Positions 15,979 to 24,334 of a stretch of 30,594 bases of DNA are shown here, in pieces (the stretch's first letter is position 1; each line of letters opens with the position of its first letter). Source of the stretch: G963674505 sp964575975 (lineage in GTDB: Bacteria; Desulfobacterota; Desulfobacteria; Desulfobacterales; SKZT01); contig CAZNTU010000052.1 of NCBI GenBank assembly GCA_964575975.1, positions 1 to 30,594 on the forward strand, in the 5' to 3' direction. The notes under the pieces are model-generated. The model saw only the letters and a program-made list of their open reading frames with translations, was not told where the DNA came from and did no database searches. The position numbers were made by a program, and so were the translations under genes.

Positions 15979-18105
15979 TCAATAAAAAGAGGAAATTTCC
16001 AAAAGCATGGGTTCCGGCAAAAACCTGTCCCCGAACCGGTCTCTCAACCTTTTAAGCTCCAAGGCAATGCGCCAGGGGCCGACCGAGTCGGCCCACTTGA
16101 GCAAGCCCCCCCGGAACGGCGCGAACCCGGTCCCGAACACCATGCCCGTGTCCACGTCGTGGGCGGTCGCGACGACTTCCTCGGAGAGGCACCGGGCGGC
16201 CTCGTTGACCATCAGGTACATCATGCGCGAGATCGCCTCGTTTCCGTTTTTCCGCTTTCCCCCTTTCCCTATGATCGCCTTCGCGGTCGGGTTCGGAATC
16301 TTGCGTCCGCTTTTCCGATAGATGTAGAAGCCCTTGTTTCCCTTTTTTCCGGGAAGCCTGGCGTCGCGCATCCGGATGGTCAAGTCGGACGGTTCCAGCC
16401 TGTCCTCGAACGCCTTTCCCAATGTCGAGGCCACGTCGGCGGCGATGTCCACGCCCACCTCGTCGATAAGCCGGAACGGCCCCATGGGCATTCCGAACCT
16501 CTTGACCAACGAGTCGATCCACTCGAAATCGAAGCCTTCCTCGGCAAGCAGGCAGGCTTCGTTCAAATAGACTCCCAGAAGGCGGTTCACCAGGAAACCG
16601 GGGCTGTCCTTCACGACGATGGGAATCTTGCCCAGCTTCTTGGCCAGGTCGTAAACCGCCGCGACGGCGGCGTCGTGGGTGCGTTCCCCCCTGACCACCT
16701 CCACGAGGGGCATTTTATGCACCGGGTTGAAAAAGTGCATGCCGCAAACCCGTCCGGGATGTTTCGCGGCGGTCTGGAGGTCTGTGACCGAAAGGGCCGA
16801 CGTATTCGAAGCATATACGGCGTTGGGGGCGATGTGGTTTTCCGTCTCCCGCAGCACATGCTTTTTGATCTCCATTTTTTCGGCCACGGCCTCGATTACC
16901 AGATGAACCCTTTGGAAACCGGCGTAGGAAAGAGTACCGTAGATTTTTTCCATTTTCCGGCGCTTCTCCCGAGAGGTCATTTTCCGCTTTCGGACCAAGT
17001 CCCCGAACAGGGAATCGGAATGCCTAAGACCGCGCAATAGCATCGATTCGTCGATGTCCTTCAAGCTTACGCTGTAGTCCTTGAATGCCAAAAGCTGCGC
17101 GACGGCCCCGCCCATGACTCCCGCGCCCAGCACGCCGACGTTTCTGATAGGCTCGAATCGGACGTTCGTCTCCACCCCCGTTTGCTTTTTGGGCCTTTCG
17201 TTCAATCTGAAAAGGTGCAGAAGATTCTTGTGTTCCGGGGTCGCTACGGCCTCCCCGAAAAATCGCGCCTCGATTTGGAGACCTTCCTCCAAAGGCTTGC
17301 CAAGCCCTCTTCGCATGGCCTTGATCGCCAGAAGCGGCGCGGGATAGCGTCCCCGCGTGCTCTTCACGACCTGCTTTTCGGCCATCCGGAGCATGAAAAA
17401 GCGGCCGACGAAATTCTTGTCCGTGATCAACTCCATCATGCCCCGGGCTTTCTTCTTCCGGGCCGCGACGTACTTTCCCCCGCCGTCGCGGACGATTTCC
17501 TCCGCGAACTCCACGGCGTAGTCGTTCAAAATGTCGTCCGGGACCACCTTGTCCACGAGCCCGCACCGAAAGGCTTTCTCCGCGCCGTACCCGTTTCCGG
17601 TCAGGATCATGTCAAGGGAATTCCGAAGGGAAATCAGCCTTGGAAGGCGTTGCGAGCCGCCCCAGCCGGGAAAAATCCCGAGCTTGACTTCCGGAAGCGC
17701 GATGTTGGCTTTCTCCTTCGCGGCCAAGCGAAAATCGCAGGCAAGGGCCATTTCGGTCCCCCCTCCCATGCAGTGCCCGTTTATGGCGGCGATGGACGGA
17801 ATCGGCAAATCCGCGATCCGGTGGAACAGGAGCTGCCCTTTGCGCGCGGCCCCGCTGGCGTCGTCGGCCGTTCCCAGCGCCTCCAGTTCGTCCAGGTTTG
17901 CCCCCGCTACGAATCCCCTTTCCTTGGCCGAGCATATCAGGACGACCTTGGCTTCGGACGAGCCCTCTACAGCAGTCAAAGTCTCGTCGAACGATTCCAA
18001 AAAGGAGGAACTCAACACGTTCAGCGGCGCTTCTTGGTTGTCCAACCAAATGACCGCGACCCCCCGGTCGTCGATTCGATAAGTCGTATGCGCGTTCATT
18101 TCCAT
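15979..18105 (-). CDS. fadJ: FadJ/FadB-type enoyl-CoA hydratase / 3-hydroxyacyl-CoA dehydrogenase
   Basis: A 708-residue bifunctional enzyme. Residues 1-300 are a crotonase domain: oxyanion-hole GFVAGANLDE (64-73), catalytic E118 in MGGGTEMALACD and E139 in LPEVKLGIFPGWGG. Residues 320-500 are the NAD-binding dehydrogenase fold with GAGVMGG (327-333), SNTSALSV, and the catalytic His in GMHFFNPVHKMPLVEV. Two C-terminal helical domains follow (DSPGFLVNRLLGVYLNEACL; GFAPFRGGLLKWADSVG). It would hydrate enoyl-CoA and oxidise 3-hydroxyacyl-CoA in beta-oxidation. It follows the thiolase gene by 14 bp. A second ATG two codons in lies at better distance from the GGGGG ribosome site. Residue set is complete. 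Confidence 0.95.
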   Translation of the reverse strand: MEMNAHTTYRIDDRGVAVIWLDNQEAPLNVLSSSFLESFDETLTAVEGSSEAKVVLICSAKERGFVAGANLDELEALGTADDASGAARKGQLLFHRIADLPIPSIAAINGHCMGGGTEMALACDFRLAAKEKANIALPEVKLGIFPGWGGSQRLPRLISLRNSLDMILTGNGYGAEKAFRCGLVDKVVPDDILNDYAVEFAEEIVRDGGGKYVAARKKKARGMMELITDKNFVGRFFMLRMAEKQVVKSTRGRYPAPLLAIKAMRRGLGKPLEEGLQIEARFFGEAVATPEHKNLLHLFRLNERPKKQTGVETNVRFEPIRNVGVLGAGVMGGAVAQLLAFKDYSVSLKDIDESMLLRGLRHSDSLFGDLVRKRKMTSREKRRKMEKIYGTLSYAGFQRVHLVIEAVAEKMEIKKHVLRETENHIAPNAVYASNTSALSVTDLQTAAKHPGRVCGMHFFNPVHKMPLVEVVRGERTHDAAVAAVYDLAKKLGKIPIVVKDSPGFLVNRLLGVYLNEACLLAEEGFDFEWIDSLVKRFGMPMGPFRLIDEVGVDIAADVASTLGKAFEDRLEPSDLTIRMRDARLPGKKGNKGFYIYRKSGRKIPNPTAKAIIGKGGKRKNGNEAISRMMYLMVNEAARCLSEEVVATAHDVDTGMVFGTGFAPFRGGLLKWADSVGPWRIALELKRLRDRFGDRFLPEPMLLEISSFY

Positions 18106-18119
18106 CCCCCTGTTCCCCC

Positions 18120-19406
18120 CTATTTCCGTTCCAGAATCATCGCCCCGCCCTGGCCGCCGCCCACGCAGAGGGTGGCCAAGCCGAACTGCAAATCGCGACG
18201 TTCCATCTCTTTCATCAGAGTCAGCACCAGCCTGGCGCCCGTCGCGCCGACCGGGTGCCCCAAGGCCACGGCCCCGCCGTTGACGTTCATAATGTCCCGG
18301 TCGATTTCGCCGATCGCGTCGGACCGGCCCAGATGATCCTCCGCGAATCTTTTGGACCCGAAGGCTTTCTCGCAGGCGATCACCTGCGCCGCGAAGGCCT
18401 CGTTGAGTTCGATCAGCTGCATGTCCTTGAATTCCAAACCGGCCATCTCGAGAGCCGCAGGCACGGCGTAGGCGGGTCCGAGTCCCATGGTGGACGGCTC
18501 GTTTCCGGCGTATCCCCAGGAAAGAACGCGCGCCTTTGGCCGAAAACCCTCCAGCCTGGCGAATTCCTCGTCCATCAGGAGCATGACCGCCGCGCCGTCC
18601 GTGATCTGGGACGAATTGCCCGGCGTCACGGTTCCGAATCGGCGGTCGAAATACGGTTTCAACCTGGACAGGGCCTCCATGGTCTGGTTTTCCCGATGGC
18701 CGTTGTCTTTATCGACGATCTCCGGCTTTCCGCCGGGATTGTACACCGTCATCACCTCGCCGTCGAACCGTCCCTCCTTCCAGGCGTCCGTCACCCGCCG
18801 ATGGCTCTCCAGGGAAAACTCGTCCTGCTCCCTTCTGGAAATCTTGTACCGCTTGGCCAGAACTTCCGCCGTTTCGCCCATGTTCAGTCCGCAATAGGTA
18901 TCGGTGAGGCCCAGTTCGACGCCTACGACCGGGACGAAATCCCGGAGCCTGAACGACGCCGCGATCTTGATCCTCTTCCAAAAGCTTCTTGTCCTGCCGA
19001 AAGAGGTCAGTTTTTCCTGGAAGGACTTTCCGAAAAGAAAGGGAATGTTGCTCATGCTTTCCACCCCCCCGGCGACCACCGCCTTCGCCAAGCCCATCTC
19101 GATCATCATGCAGGCCTCGGTTACGGCCTGCATGCCGGCGGCGCAGTTTCTCTGGACGGTATAGCCGGGGACGTAGACCGGAACTCCGGCTTTCAAAGCG
19201 CCGGTTCTGGCGACGTTGGGAGCGTCGGCGGGAGGTCCGCCGCATCCCAATACAACGTGATCCAACGTCTCGGGATCGACCCCTGTCCGCTCCATAATCT
19301 CCCGAATCGCGACCCTTGCGAGATCCGAGGCCCGAATATCCTTTTGCGCGGTGTTGAACTTGGTGAACGGCGTTCTAACGCCGTCGACGATGACGGTGCG
19401 AGGCAT
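18120..19406 (-). CDS. fadI: Acetyl-CoA C-acyltransferase (thiolase), FadI-like
   Basis: A 428-residue thiolase. Nucleophile C88 is in VQRNCAAGMQAV, the glycine-rich patch is VAGGVESMSNIPFLF, the catalytic His in GGAVALGHPVGATGARL and the second Cys in CVGGGQGGAMILERK. The inserted loop and the GCGGPPADAPNVAR start resemble FadI-type long-chain thiolases more than AtoB. It cleaves 3-ketoacyl-CoA to acetyl-CoA and a shortened acyl-CoA, completing the cycle run by the downstream FadJ-like enzyme. The ATG at 19406 is chosen over a TTG seven codons upstream because AGGAG stands before it and MPRTVIVDGVRTPF is the natural start. Confidence 0.95.
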   Translation of the reverse strand: MPRTVIVDGVRTPFTKFNTAQKDIRASDLARVAIREIMERTGVDPETLDHVVLGCGGPPADAPNVARTGALKAGVPVYVPGYTVQRNCAAGMQAVTEACMMIEMGLAKAVVAGGVESMSNIPFLFGKSFQEKLTSFGRTRSFWKRIKIAASFRLRDFVPVVGVELGLTDTYCGLNMGETAEVLAKRYKISRREQDEFSLESHRRVTDAWKEGRFDGEVMTVYNPGGKPEIVDKDNGHRENQTMEALSRLKPYFDRRFGTVTPGNSSQITDGAAVMLLMDEEFARLEGFRPKARVLSWGYAGNEPSTMGLGPAYAVPAALEMAGLEFKDMQLIELNEAFAAQVIACEKAFGSKRFAEDHLGRSDAIGEIDRDIMNVNGGAVALGHPVGATGARLVLTLMKEMERRDLQFGLATLCVGGGQGGAMILERK

Positions 19407-19489
19407 GAGAGCTTCTCTCCTATGCAAGTCCCTTAAGGTTGTTGTTCAGTGGTTCGGTGTTCAGGGGGTGAGTCGTTCATTTTGCCAAA

Positions 19490-19650
19490 ACCTCCCCTTC
19501 TCCCCTTCTCCCCTTCTCCCNNNNNNNNNNNNNNNNNNNNNNNNNNNNNNNNNNNNNNNNNNNNNNNNNNNNNNNNNNNNNNNNNNNNNNNNNNNNNNNN
19601 NNNNNNNNNNNNNNNNNNNNCTCCCCTTCTCCCCTTCTCCCCTTCTCCCT
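19490..19650. repeat. Octanucleotide tandem repeat interrupted by a 100-N assembly gap
   Basis: Units of ctcccctt run from about 19490 to the Ns at 19521 and resume at 19621 up to the stop codon of the ubiB-like gene. The gap of exactly 100 Ns is a convention for unknown size, so the true number of units is not known. The array occupies the interval between the kinase gene and the thiolase gene. Its minus-strand reading is purine-only (GGGGAGAA). Confidence 0.9.
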
Positions 19651-21299
19651 CAATAGCGCCGCGTTTTGATGATGTTGTAGATCAGCCAGAGCCCCACTAC
19701 GGCGGATATGATGTAGCCGATCATTCCAATGGCGGGAAATCCGAAAAGAAGGGGTTCCACTCCCGTGGTGATGATCATGGACGAGCCGATGATCATTGCG
19801 GCGATGATGACGCCGAAGGTCAACCGGCTGAAAATATTCTCCAGCGTATTCTGCAAGTCTCCCAGCTTGTGATGCTCGAATCGGAGGGTGAGTTCGCCCC
19901 GGTCGATCTTGTCCACGATTCCAACGAACCTGCGATTCAGATTGCCCCGGTAGGTCAGGAGTCTGAAGATGGCGCTTTTGAATCGTTTGATCAACGTTGC
20001 CGGTTTGAAGCGCTCGGAAGCCACTTCGCGAAGATAGGGCGCGGCCTCCGAGACCACGTCGAGGTTGGGGAAGATAAGACGGGCGGTTCCCTCGGCTGTA
20101 ATCAGGGCTTTCAGCATGATGAACAGGTCCGCCGGCAGGCGCAAATGGTTTTCCCGCAGAATGTCCGTGATGTCCAGAATCATGGCGCCGAGATTCAGGT
20201 CCTTCAGAGGCACGGAAAGATATGCGTCCATTATATCGAGCAGCTGCCTTTCCAGGCGCCGCATGTTCACTTCCTGCTCGTTGACCGTGAAGGCCAGGAG
20301 CGATTCCACGAGACGTTTGCTGTCGTTGTCCACGATGGCGTACAGGAAATCGATCAGATCGAAGCGCTCCTCGTCGGTAAGCCGTCCCACCATGCCCCAG
20401 TCCAAAAGGCACAGGCCCTGGTCTTCCGTGATCAGCATGTTTCCCGGATGCGGGTCCGCGTGGAAGAAGCCATCCTCCAGAATCTGCTTGATCGTCACCC
20501 GGAGCCCCCGCTTGGCGAGGGTTTCCGGGTCCTCTATGGCGGAGCGGTCCAGATCGGTTATTCTTTTCCCCTCCATCAGTTCCATCACGAGCACCGACGG
20601 GGTACAGTACTGTTGCATGGGTTCGGGGATGTAAATCCCGCGCATGTCGCCCAAGTGCGATCTCGCGATGTTCATGTAGCGGGCTTCCCGGATGAAGTTC
20701 AATTCCCGTTCGATATTGCGCCTGGTCAAACGGACGAGGCCCGGGAAATCGTAGATTTCGAACTCCTTCAATCTTTCGGCGATTTGCTCGGCGATCGCCT
20801 CCAGTATGTCGAGGTCGGTTTCGATTTTTTTTCTGATGTGGGGACGCTGGATTTTAACGGCGACGGCTCTCCGGCTGTCCTTCAGCACGGCCCGGTGGAC
20901 TTGGGAAAGGGATGCGCCGGCGACGGCTTCCTCCTCCACGAGGACAAAGATATCCTCCAGCGGTCTTCCGTAGCTTTCCTCCGCGACTCTTCTGATTTGG
21001 ACGAAATCCACCGGCGGGACCATGTCCTGAAGCTTTCTGAGTTCGAACACCAGTTCCTTTGGAAGAAGGTCCGACCGAAGGCTCATGATCTGGCCGAATT
21101 TCACGAAGGTAGGCCCCAGATCCTCGAGGGCCATGCGGAAACGCTCGTAGACGGTCAACCGCTTGTCCACGTGCTGGCCGGTCTTGACGATCATGCCCGG
21201 CAGGTCCAGACGCTCCACGATTCCGCCGAACCCGTACTTGATGAGCGTGAAAACGATGTCCTTGAAACGCCCCAGGTGAGCGATCGCCTTGATCTTCAC
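19650..21299 (-). CDS. ubiB: UbiB/ABC1/ADCK-family atypical kinase
   Basis: About 549 residues. It has the family KxGQ motif (TFVKFGQIMSLRSDLLP), an Ala-rich nucleotide loop (AVAGASLSQVHRA), the ATP-contacting Lys of AVAVKIQRP, the catalytic loop FFHADPHPGNMLI and the metal site LLDWGMVG. Two hydrophobic helices end the protein (LTFGVIIAAMIIGSSMII; IGMIGYIISAVVGLWLIY), placing it at the inner membrane. Relatives support ubiquinone or isoprenoid-lipid metabolism; the exact target here is unknown. The GTG at 21299 is chosen because it overlaps the stop of the phasin-like gene (GTGA); the frame is open further upstream but only with low-complexity Arg/Gly sequence. An A8 tract within the gene is in frame. 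Confidence 0.9.
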   Translation of the reverse strand: MKIKAIAHLGRFKDIVFTLIKYGFGGIVERLDLPGMIVKTGQHVDKRLTVYERFRMALEDLGPTFVKFGQIMSLRSDLLPKELVFELRKLQDMVPPVDFVQIRRVAEESYGRPLEDIFVLVEEEAVAGASLSQVHRAVLKDSRRAVAVKIQRPHIRKKIETDLDILEAIAEQIAERLKEFEIYDFPGLVRLTRRNIERELNFIREARYMNIARSHLGDMRGIYIPEPMQQYCTPSVLVMELMEGKRITDLDRSAIEDPETLAKRGLRVTIKQILEDGFFHADPHPGNMLITEDQGLCLLDWGMVGRLTDEERFDLIDFLYAIVDNDSKRLVESLLAFTVNEQEVNMRRLERQLLDIMDAYLSVPLKDLNLGAMILDITDILRENHLRLPADLFIMLKALITAEGTARLIFPNLDVVSEAAPYLREVASERFKPATLIKRFKSAIFRLLTYRGNLNRRFVGIVDKIDRGELTLRFEHHKLGDLQNTLENIFSRLTFGVIIAAMIIGSSMIITTGVEPLLFGFPAIGMIGYIISAVVGLWLIYNIIKTRRY

Positions 21300-21643
21300 T
21301 CGAAGGAGGTCCCTTCTTTCCTTTGCGGGAGGCGGCCGACGGATTCCAGCAGAGTTACCCTTTTCTCCACGTTGTCCAATTTTGCGGCGATTTTCTTCAG
21401 TTCCTTGTCGCTGCCGACGTCGATACTTTCCAGCGCGCTTCTGACCGCGTTCCTGATCCAGCCTTCCAAGTCGGACCACTGCCGTCTTCCCGCATCGTAA
21501 AGGTCGTTCGCGAGCTTTTCCGCGTCCTCCTTGCTCATTTTCGCCTCCTCCACCAGTTTGCGGCAGACCGCCTCGATTTTTTCCCGAGTCAGGACCACGG
21601 CCCCGAAACCGGCGAAAAGTCCCTTTCGGATTTCGTCCAACAT
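21296..21643 (-). CDS. Phasin-like / PhaF-type helical protein
   Basis: A 115-residue protein of amphipathic helices: MLDEIRKGLFAGFGAVVLTR, EKIEAVCRKLVEEAKMSKED and LKKIAAKLDNVEKRVTLLES. The first part matches the polyhydroxyalkanoate-granule-associated (PhaF/PhaI-like) family found next to UbiB-like kinases in several Gram-negative groups. It overlaps the kinase start by 4 bp, so the two are coupled and may act together at membranes or lipid bodies. GGAGGCGAG lies just before the ATG. Confidence 0.7.
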   Translation of the reverse strand: MLDEIRKGLFAGFGAVVLTREKIEAVCRKLVEEAKMSKEDAEKLANDLYDAGRRQWSDLEGWIRNAVRSALESIDVGSDKELKKIAAKLDNVEKRVTLLESVGRLPQRKEGTSFE

Positions 21644-21773
21644 CTCTCGCCTCCTTTTATACGATGGAATGAGCGCCTTTTCAAAAAATCAATGGTTTCG
21701 AACGTTATTAGAGTCTATATGGATTTTTGATCATGTTCGTCAAGGACCGGGACGTTTTTTTTGAAACTGGATT

Positions 21774-22142
21774 TCAGTCCGAAAGGACTTGGGAGGCCAC
21801 TTTGGTCAAATCCTTCGCCTTGGATTCGAGTTTGGACAGAAAGTATTCGGCCCCGCTCAACTCGGCCTGCCGCCTGTACTCGGGCAAATCGTGGTTGGTA
21901 AAAACCGCCACGACGACTCGAGGGTATTTCGCTTTTATCTCGCGAGTCAAATCGAGGCCGTTTTCTCGGCCAAGGCGCAAGTCCATGAAAACGAGGTCGG
22001 GAACTTGTTTTTCCAAGACCGCCCACGCCTCGTTCCCGCTCGAGGCCTCCGATATTGTCGTGTTTGGAAACTCCCTGGCGAGTATTTCCCTGGTGGTTTT
22101 TCTTAATAGAGTGTTGTCGTCGACAATTAATATATGTCCCAT
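21774..22142 (-). CDS. Stand-alone response-regulator receiver domain
   Basis: A 122-residue REC domain with no output domain. The acidic pair is D8/D9 (ILIVDDN), the phospho-acceptor D54 (DLVFMDLRLGRENGLDL), T82 (VAVFTNHDLPEY) and K104 (AEYFLSKLES). It can be phosphorylated by a sensor kinase and would signal by protein contact. No kinase gene lies nearby, so its partner is unknown. It is separated by about 130 bp from the phasin-like gene on the same strand and may be its own unit. Confidence 0.92.
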   Translation of the reverse strand: MGHILIVDDNTLLRKTTREILAREFPNTTISEASSGNEAWAVLEKQVPDLVFMDLRLGRENGLDLTREIKAKYPRVVVAVFTNHDLPEYRRQAELSGAEYFLSKLESKAKDLTKVASQVLSD

Positions 22143-22233
22143 TTGAACAAGTCGCTTTCTCGGAAAAATGAGCGAATTCCGAATTTCGAGCCTAAATATT
22201 GAAATAATTGCCTGCGCCGTCTCGACACGTGCA

Positions 22234-22260
22234 TTGACGTAACGACCGAGAAAATATACT
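22234..22260 (+). promoter_or_regulatory. Possible promoter for the GNAT-like gene
   Basis: TTGACG (22234-22239) and TATACT (22255-22260) resemble sigma-70 boxes but are only 15 nt apart. They lie in an AT-rich stretch between divergent genes, 140 bp before the ATG at 22401. The surrounding 22143-22400 holds no gene. Confidence 0.3.
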
Positions 22261-22400
22261 AATAAATTTTGGTTGGTATTTTACATTTAGAATTAACGGG
22301 CGCCAAAAGATATGGGGTGAAGGGTGTATTTGGATTGCATTGACTGCGTACGGAGAAGGGTCGGGAAAGCGGAGGCGCCTTCGGAAAATCCGATCGAGAG

Positions 22401-23582
22401 ATGACGAAATCGAAAAACAACGTCCATATAAAATTCATCGAACTCGAAGATCTCCATCGTTTCGCGTCCGGGTTCCTCGATTCGAAACGGTCCTCCGGGA
22501 CCTCGCCGATCACATTGTCCAGAGCCAAAGCGCAGATGAACAATCCGGCGGCTTCGAAAAAAGACACGGTCCTTTTCGCCGCCTTCGAAGGCGAACGGTG
22601 TATCGGCTACCATGGGCAGCTTCCGGGCTTTCTGGCCGCCAGAGACGGGATTTTCCCGGTTTTGTGGGGAAGCACCTTCTTTATTTTGGACGAGTACCGG
22701 GGAAAAGGAATAGGACAATTCTTTTTGGAGAAAGTGGCGGCGCTGGACCTGGATTTTGTCGCCACCCGGTTCACCCCGAAAGCCAGAAAAGCACTCCTCG
22801 AGTTCGGGCTGAAAGTTCTGGGACACCTCCCTTATTACCAGCTTAGGGTCGAAAGGTCCCATGTGTCGGAAAAGCTGTTCGACATTCCCAGAAAGTGCCT
22901 TTCCAGGGCGTTCGGCTATTGTCGGATCGGAGAAACGATTGACGCTATCGAAAAAAAGACCAGGGAATTCGAAAGACGTTTTTTTTACGCCGCGATAGGC
23001 GGGAAAACGGCGAAAATGCTGGAGGGCTACAAAATCGAGCAGACCGACCGACTCTCGGAACCGGACTTTTTGCCAGACAGTACTCCATCGCCTCCATGCT
23101 TTCCGAGAAACCGCGAGATCATCAACTGGATGCTTTCGGACAAGTGGATTTTTTCGGAGAAAGAGAAAAAGGAGGAGGTCGGAACATATCGTTTTTCGGG
23201 GGCCAGGGACTTGTTCGCCTATTTTCCCCTGAAGCTCCGCTACCGCGAAAACGACGAATACAGAGGCTTTCTCGTTCTTCACGTAACCGCTCGAAAAGGG
23301 AAAACGACTGTGAGGGTCCTGGACAACCGATTGAAAGCCGACGACGACATCGACGCCGCCTGCGCGACGGCGCTTTCGCATGCGCGAAAATACAAGGCCG
23401 ACCGAGTGGAACTGCCCGAAAAATGGGGAATTCGTCTTAAAAAAACGCCCCTGTTCCGCAGGTTCCTGAAAGAACAGAAAAGGGAATATCTCTATTATCC
23501 CAAGAGGAAAAACAGTCCTCTCGAACGCTGCAAGGAGGAAATCCGGTTGGATTATTGCGACGGGGATATCGCTTTTACCTGA
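22401..23582 (+). CDS. GNAT-fold acyltransferase-like protein
   Basis: A 393-residue protein whose N-terminal third has the GNAT core: FAAFEGERCIGYHGQLPGF, then GSTFFILDEYRGKGIGQFFL, where R-G-K-G-I-G is the acetyl-CoA pyrophosphate loop. The C-terminal half (KEEVGTYRFSGARDLFAYFP; RGFLVLHVTARKGKTTVRVL) looks like a second, degenerate GNAT-like half. Similar double-GNAT proteins sit in surface-polysaccharide clusters, and here the gene converges on a polysaccharide deacetylase, overlapping its 3' end by 31 bp. N-acylation of a sugar or aminoacyl transfer is possible; substrate unknown. Confidence 0.75.
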   Translation: MTKSKNNVHIKFIELEDLHRFASGFLDSKRSSGTSPITLSRAKAQMNNPAASKKDTVLFAAFEGERCIGYHGQLPGFLAARDGIFPVLWGSTFFILDEYRGKGIGQFFLEKVAALDLDFVATRFTPKARKALLEFGLKVLGHLPYYQLRVERSHVSEKLFDIPRKCLSRAFGYCRIGETIDAIEKKTREFERRFFYAAIGGKTAKMLEGYKIEQTDRLSEPDFLPDSTPSPPCFPRNREIINWMLSDKWIFSEKEKKEEVGTYRFSGARDLFAYFPLKLRYRENDEYRGFLVLHVTARKGKTTVRVLDNRLKADDDIDAACATALSHARKYKADRVELPEKWGIRLKKTPLFRRFLKEQKREYLYYPKRKNSPLERCKEEIRLDYCDGDIAFT

Positions 23583-24334
23583 CGAGATCGAGGTCGAAGC
23601 GATTCGTCCGATAGCCTGTCGATATCGATTCGGTTCCTGATTTCGTCGCCGTCGCCCGACCTTCCGTCGTAAAATCGCTTGAAGCCGTAACCTTTCAAGA
23701 TTTCGACCAACTCCGGCGTGTGTTCGTTGAACGGAAAACCGTACGCCTCCGGCCGCACGCCCAAATTCTTTTCGAACCATGAAAGGCAAAGTTCCGTGTC
23801 GCGCCTGACATAATCCTCCCATTCCTTTTTCGAGCGCCTTGTAAAACGGCCCCCGGAGATCGCATATCCTCGGAACGCCAATTTCGAGCGGCGGTTCGAG
23901 GGAGAATCGGAACAGCATCCTTCCGGCGCGGGAGCGCGCGCCAATTTCCAAGCGCTGACCGTTTTCTTCGGCGAGTCCATGGTCGGAATGACATCGTGAA
24001 AATGGCTGTGCGCGCCGAACGTCGCGTTTTTTTCCTCCGCGAGGAACTTTAGTTCGTCCAAAGTCATGAATCCACCGAATTTTCCTTGAACGAATGCTTC
24101 GTACATGTACTCGCGGCATTTTCGGTACGGCAGGTGGCGTCCGTCGAAAACGCCTCTGCGCTTCCCCGGCCGGACGAAGCTGGTGGCGACGAAATAGATG
24201 CGGGGAGCGACGATCTTCTCGAACAGCGGGAGGTAATAATATTGCGAATACAACCCGTCGTCGAAGGTCAATTCGTATCCGGAAAGCTCAAGGTCGAAAA
24301 ATTCTTTCCGAACATTGTGTATCATCAGTATCAT
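23552..24334 (-). CDS. Polysaccharide deacetylase (NodB-like)
   Basis: A 260-residue NodB-fold enzyme. Motif 1 is YELTFDDGLYSQYY, with the Asp pair for catalysis and metal binding, and motif 2 is ATFGAHSHFHDVIPTMD (the usual H-S/T-x3-H with His ligands). Later FPFNEHTPELVEILKGYGFK matches motif 3-5 regions. There is no signal peptide, so it is cytoplasmic or lacks an annotated leader. It would remove N- or O-acetyl groups from a glycan precursor. Its ATG overlaps the stop of the upstream AsmA-like gene by 4 bp, and its 3' end overlaps the convergent GNAT-like gene. Confidence 0.85.
   Translation of the reverse strand: MILMIHNVRKEFFDLELSGYELTFDDGLYSQYYYLPLFEKIVAPRIYFVATSFVRPGKRRGVFDGRHLPYRKCREYMYEAFVQGKFGGFMTLDELKFLAEEKNATFGAHSHFHDVIPTMDSPKKTVSAWKLARAPAPEGCCSDSPSNRRSKLAFRGYAISGGRFTRRSKKEWEDYVRRDTELCLSWFEKNLGVRPEAYGFPFNEHTPELVEILKGYGFKRFYDGRSGDGDEIRNRIDIDRLSDESLRPRSRQVKAISPSQ

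Noticed and set aside
19490..19650. CRISPR array
   Set aside because: The repeats are contiguous octamers without spacers.
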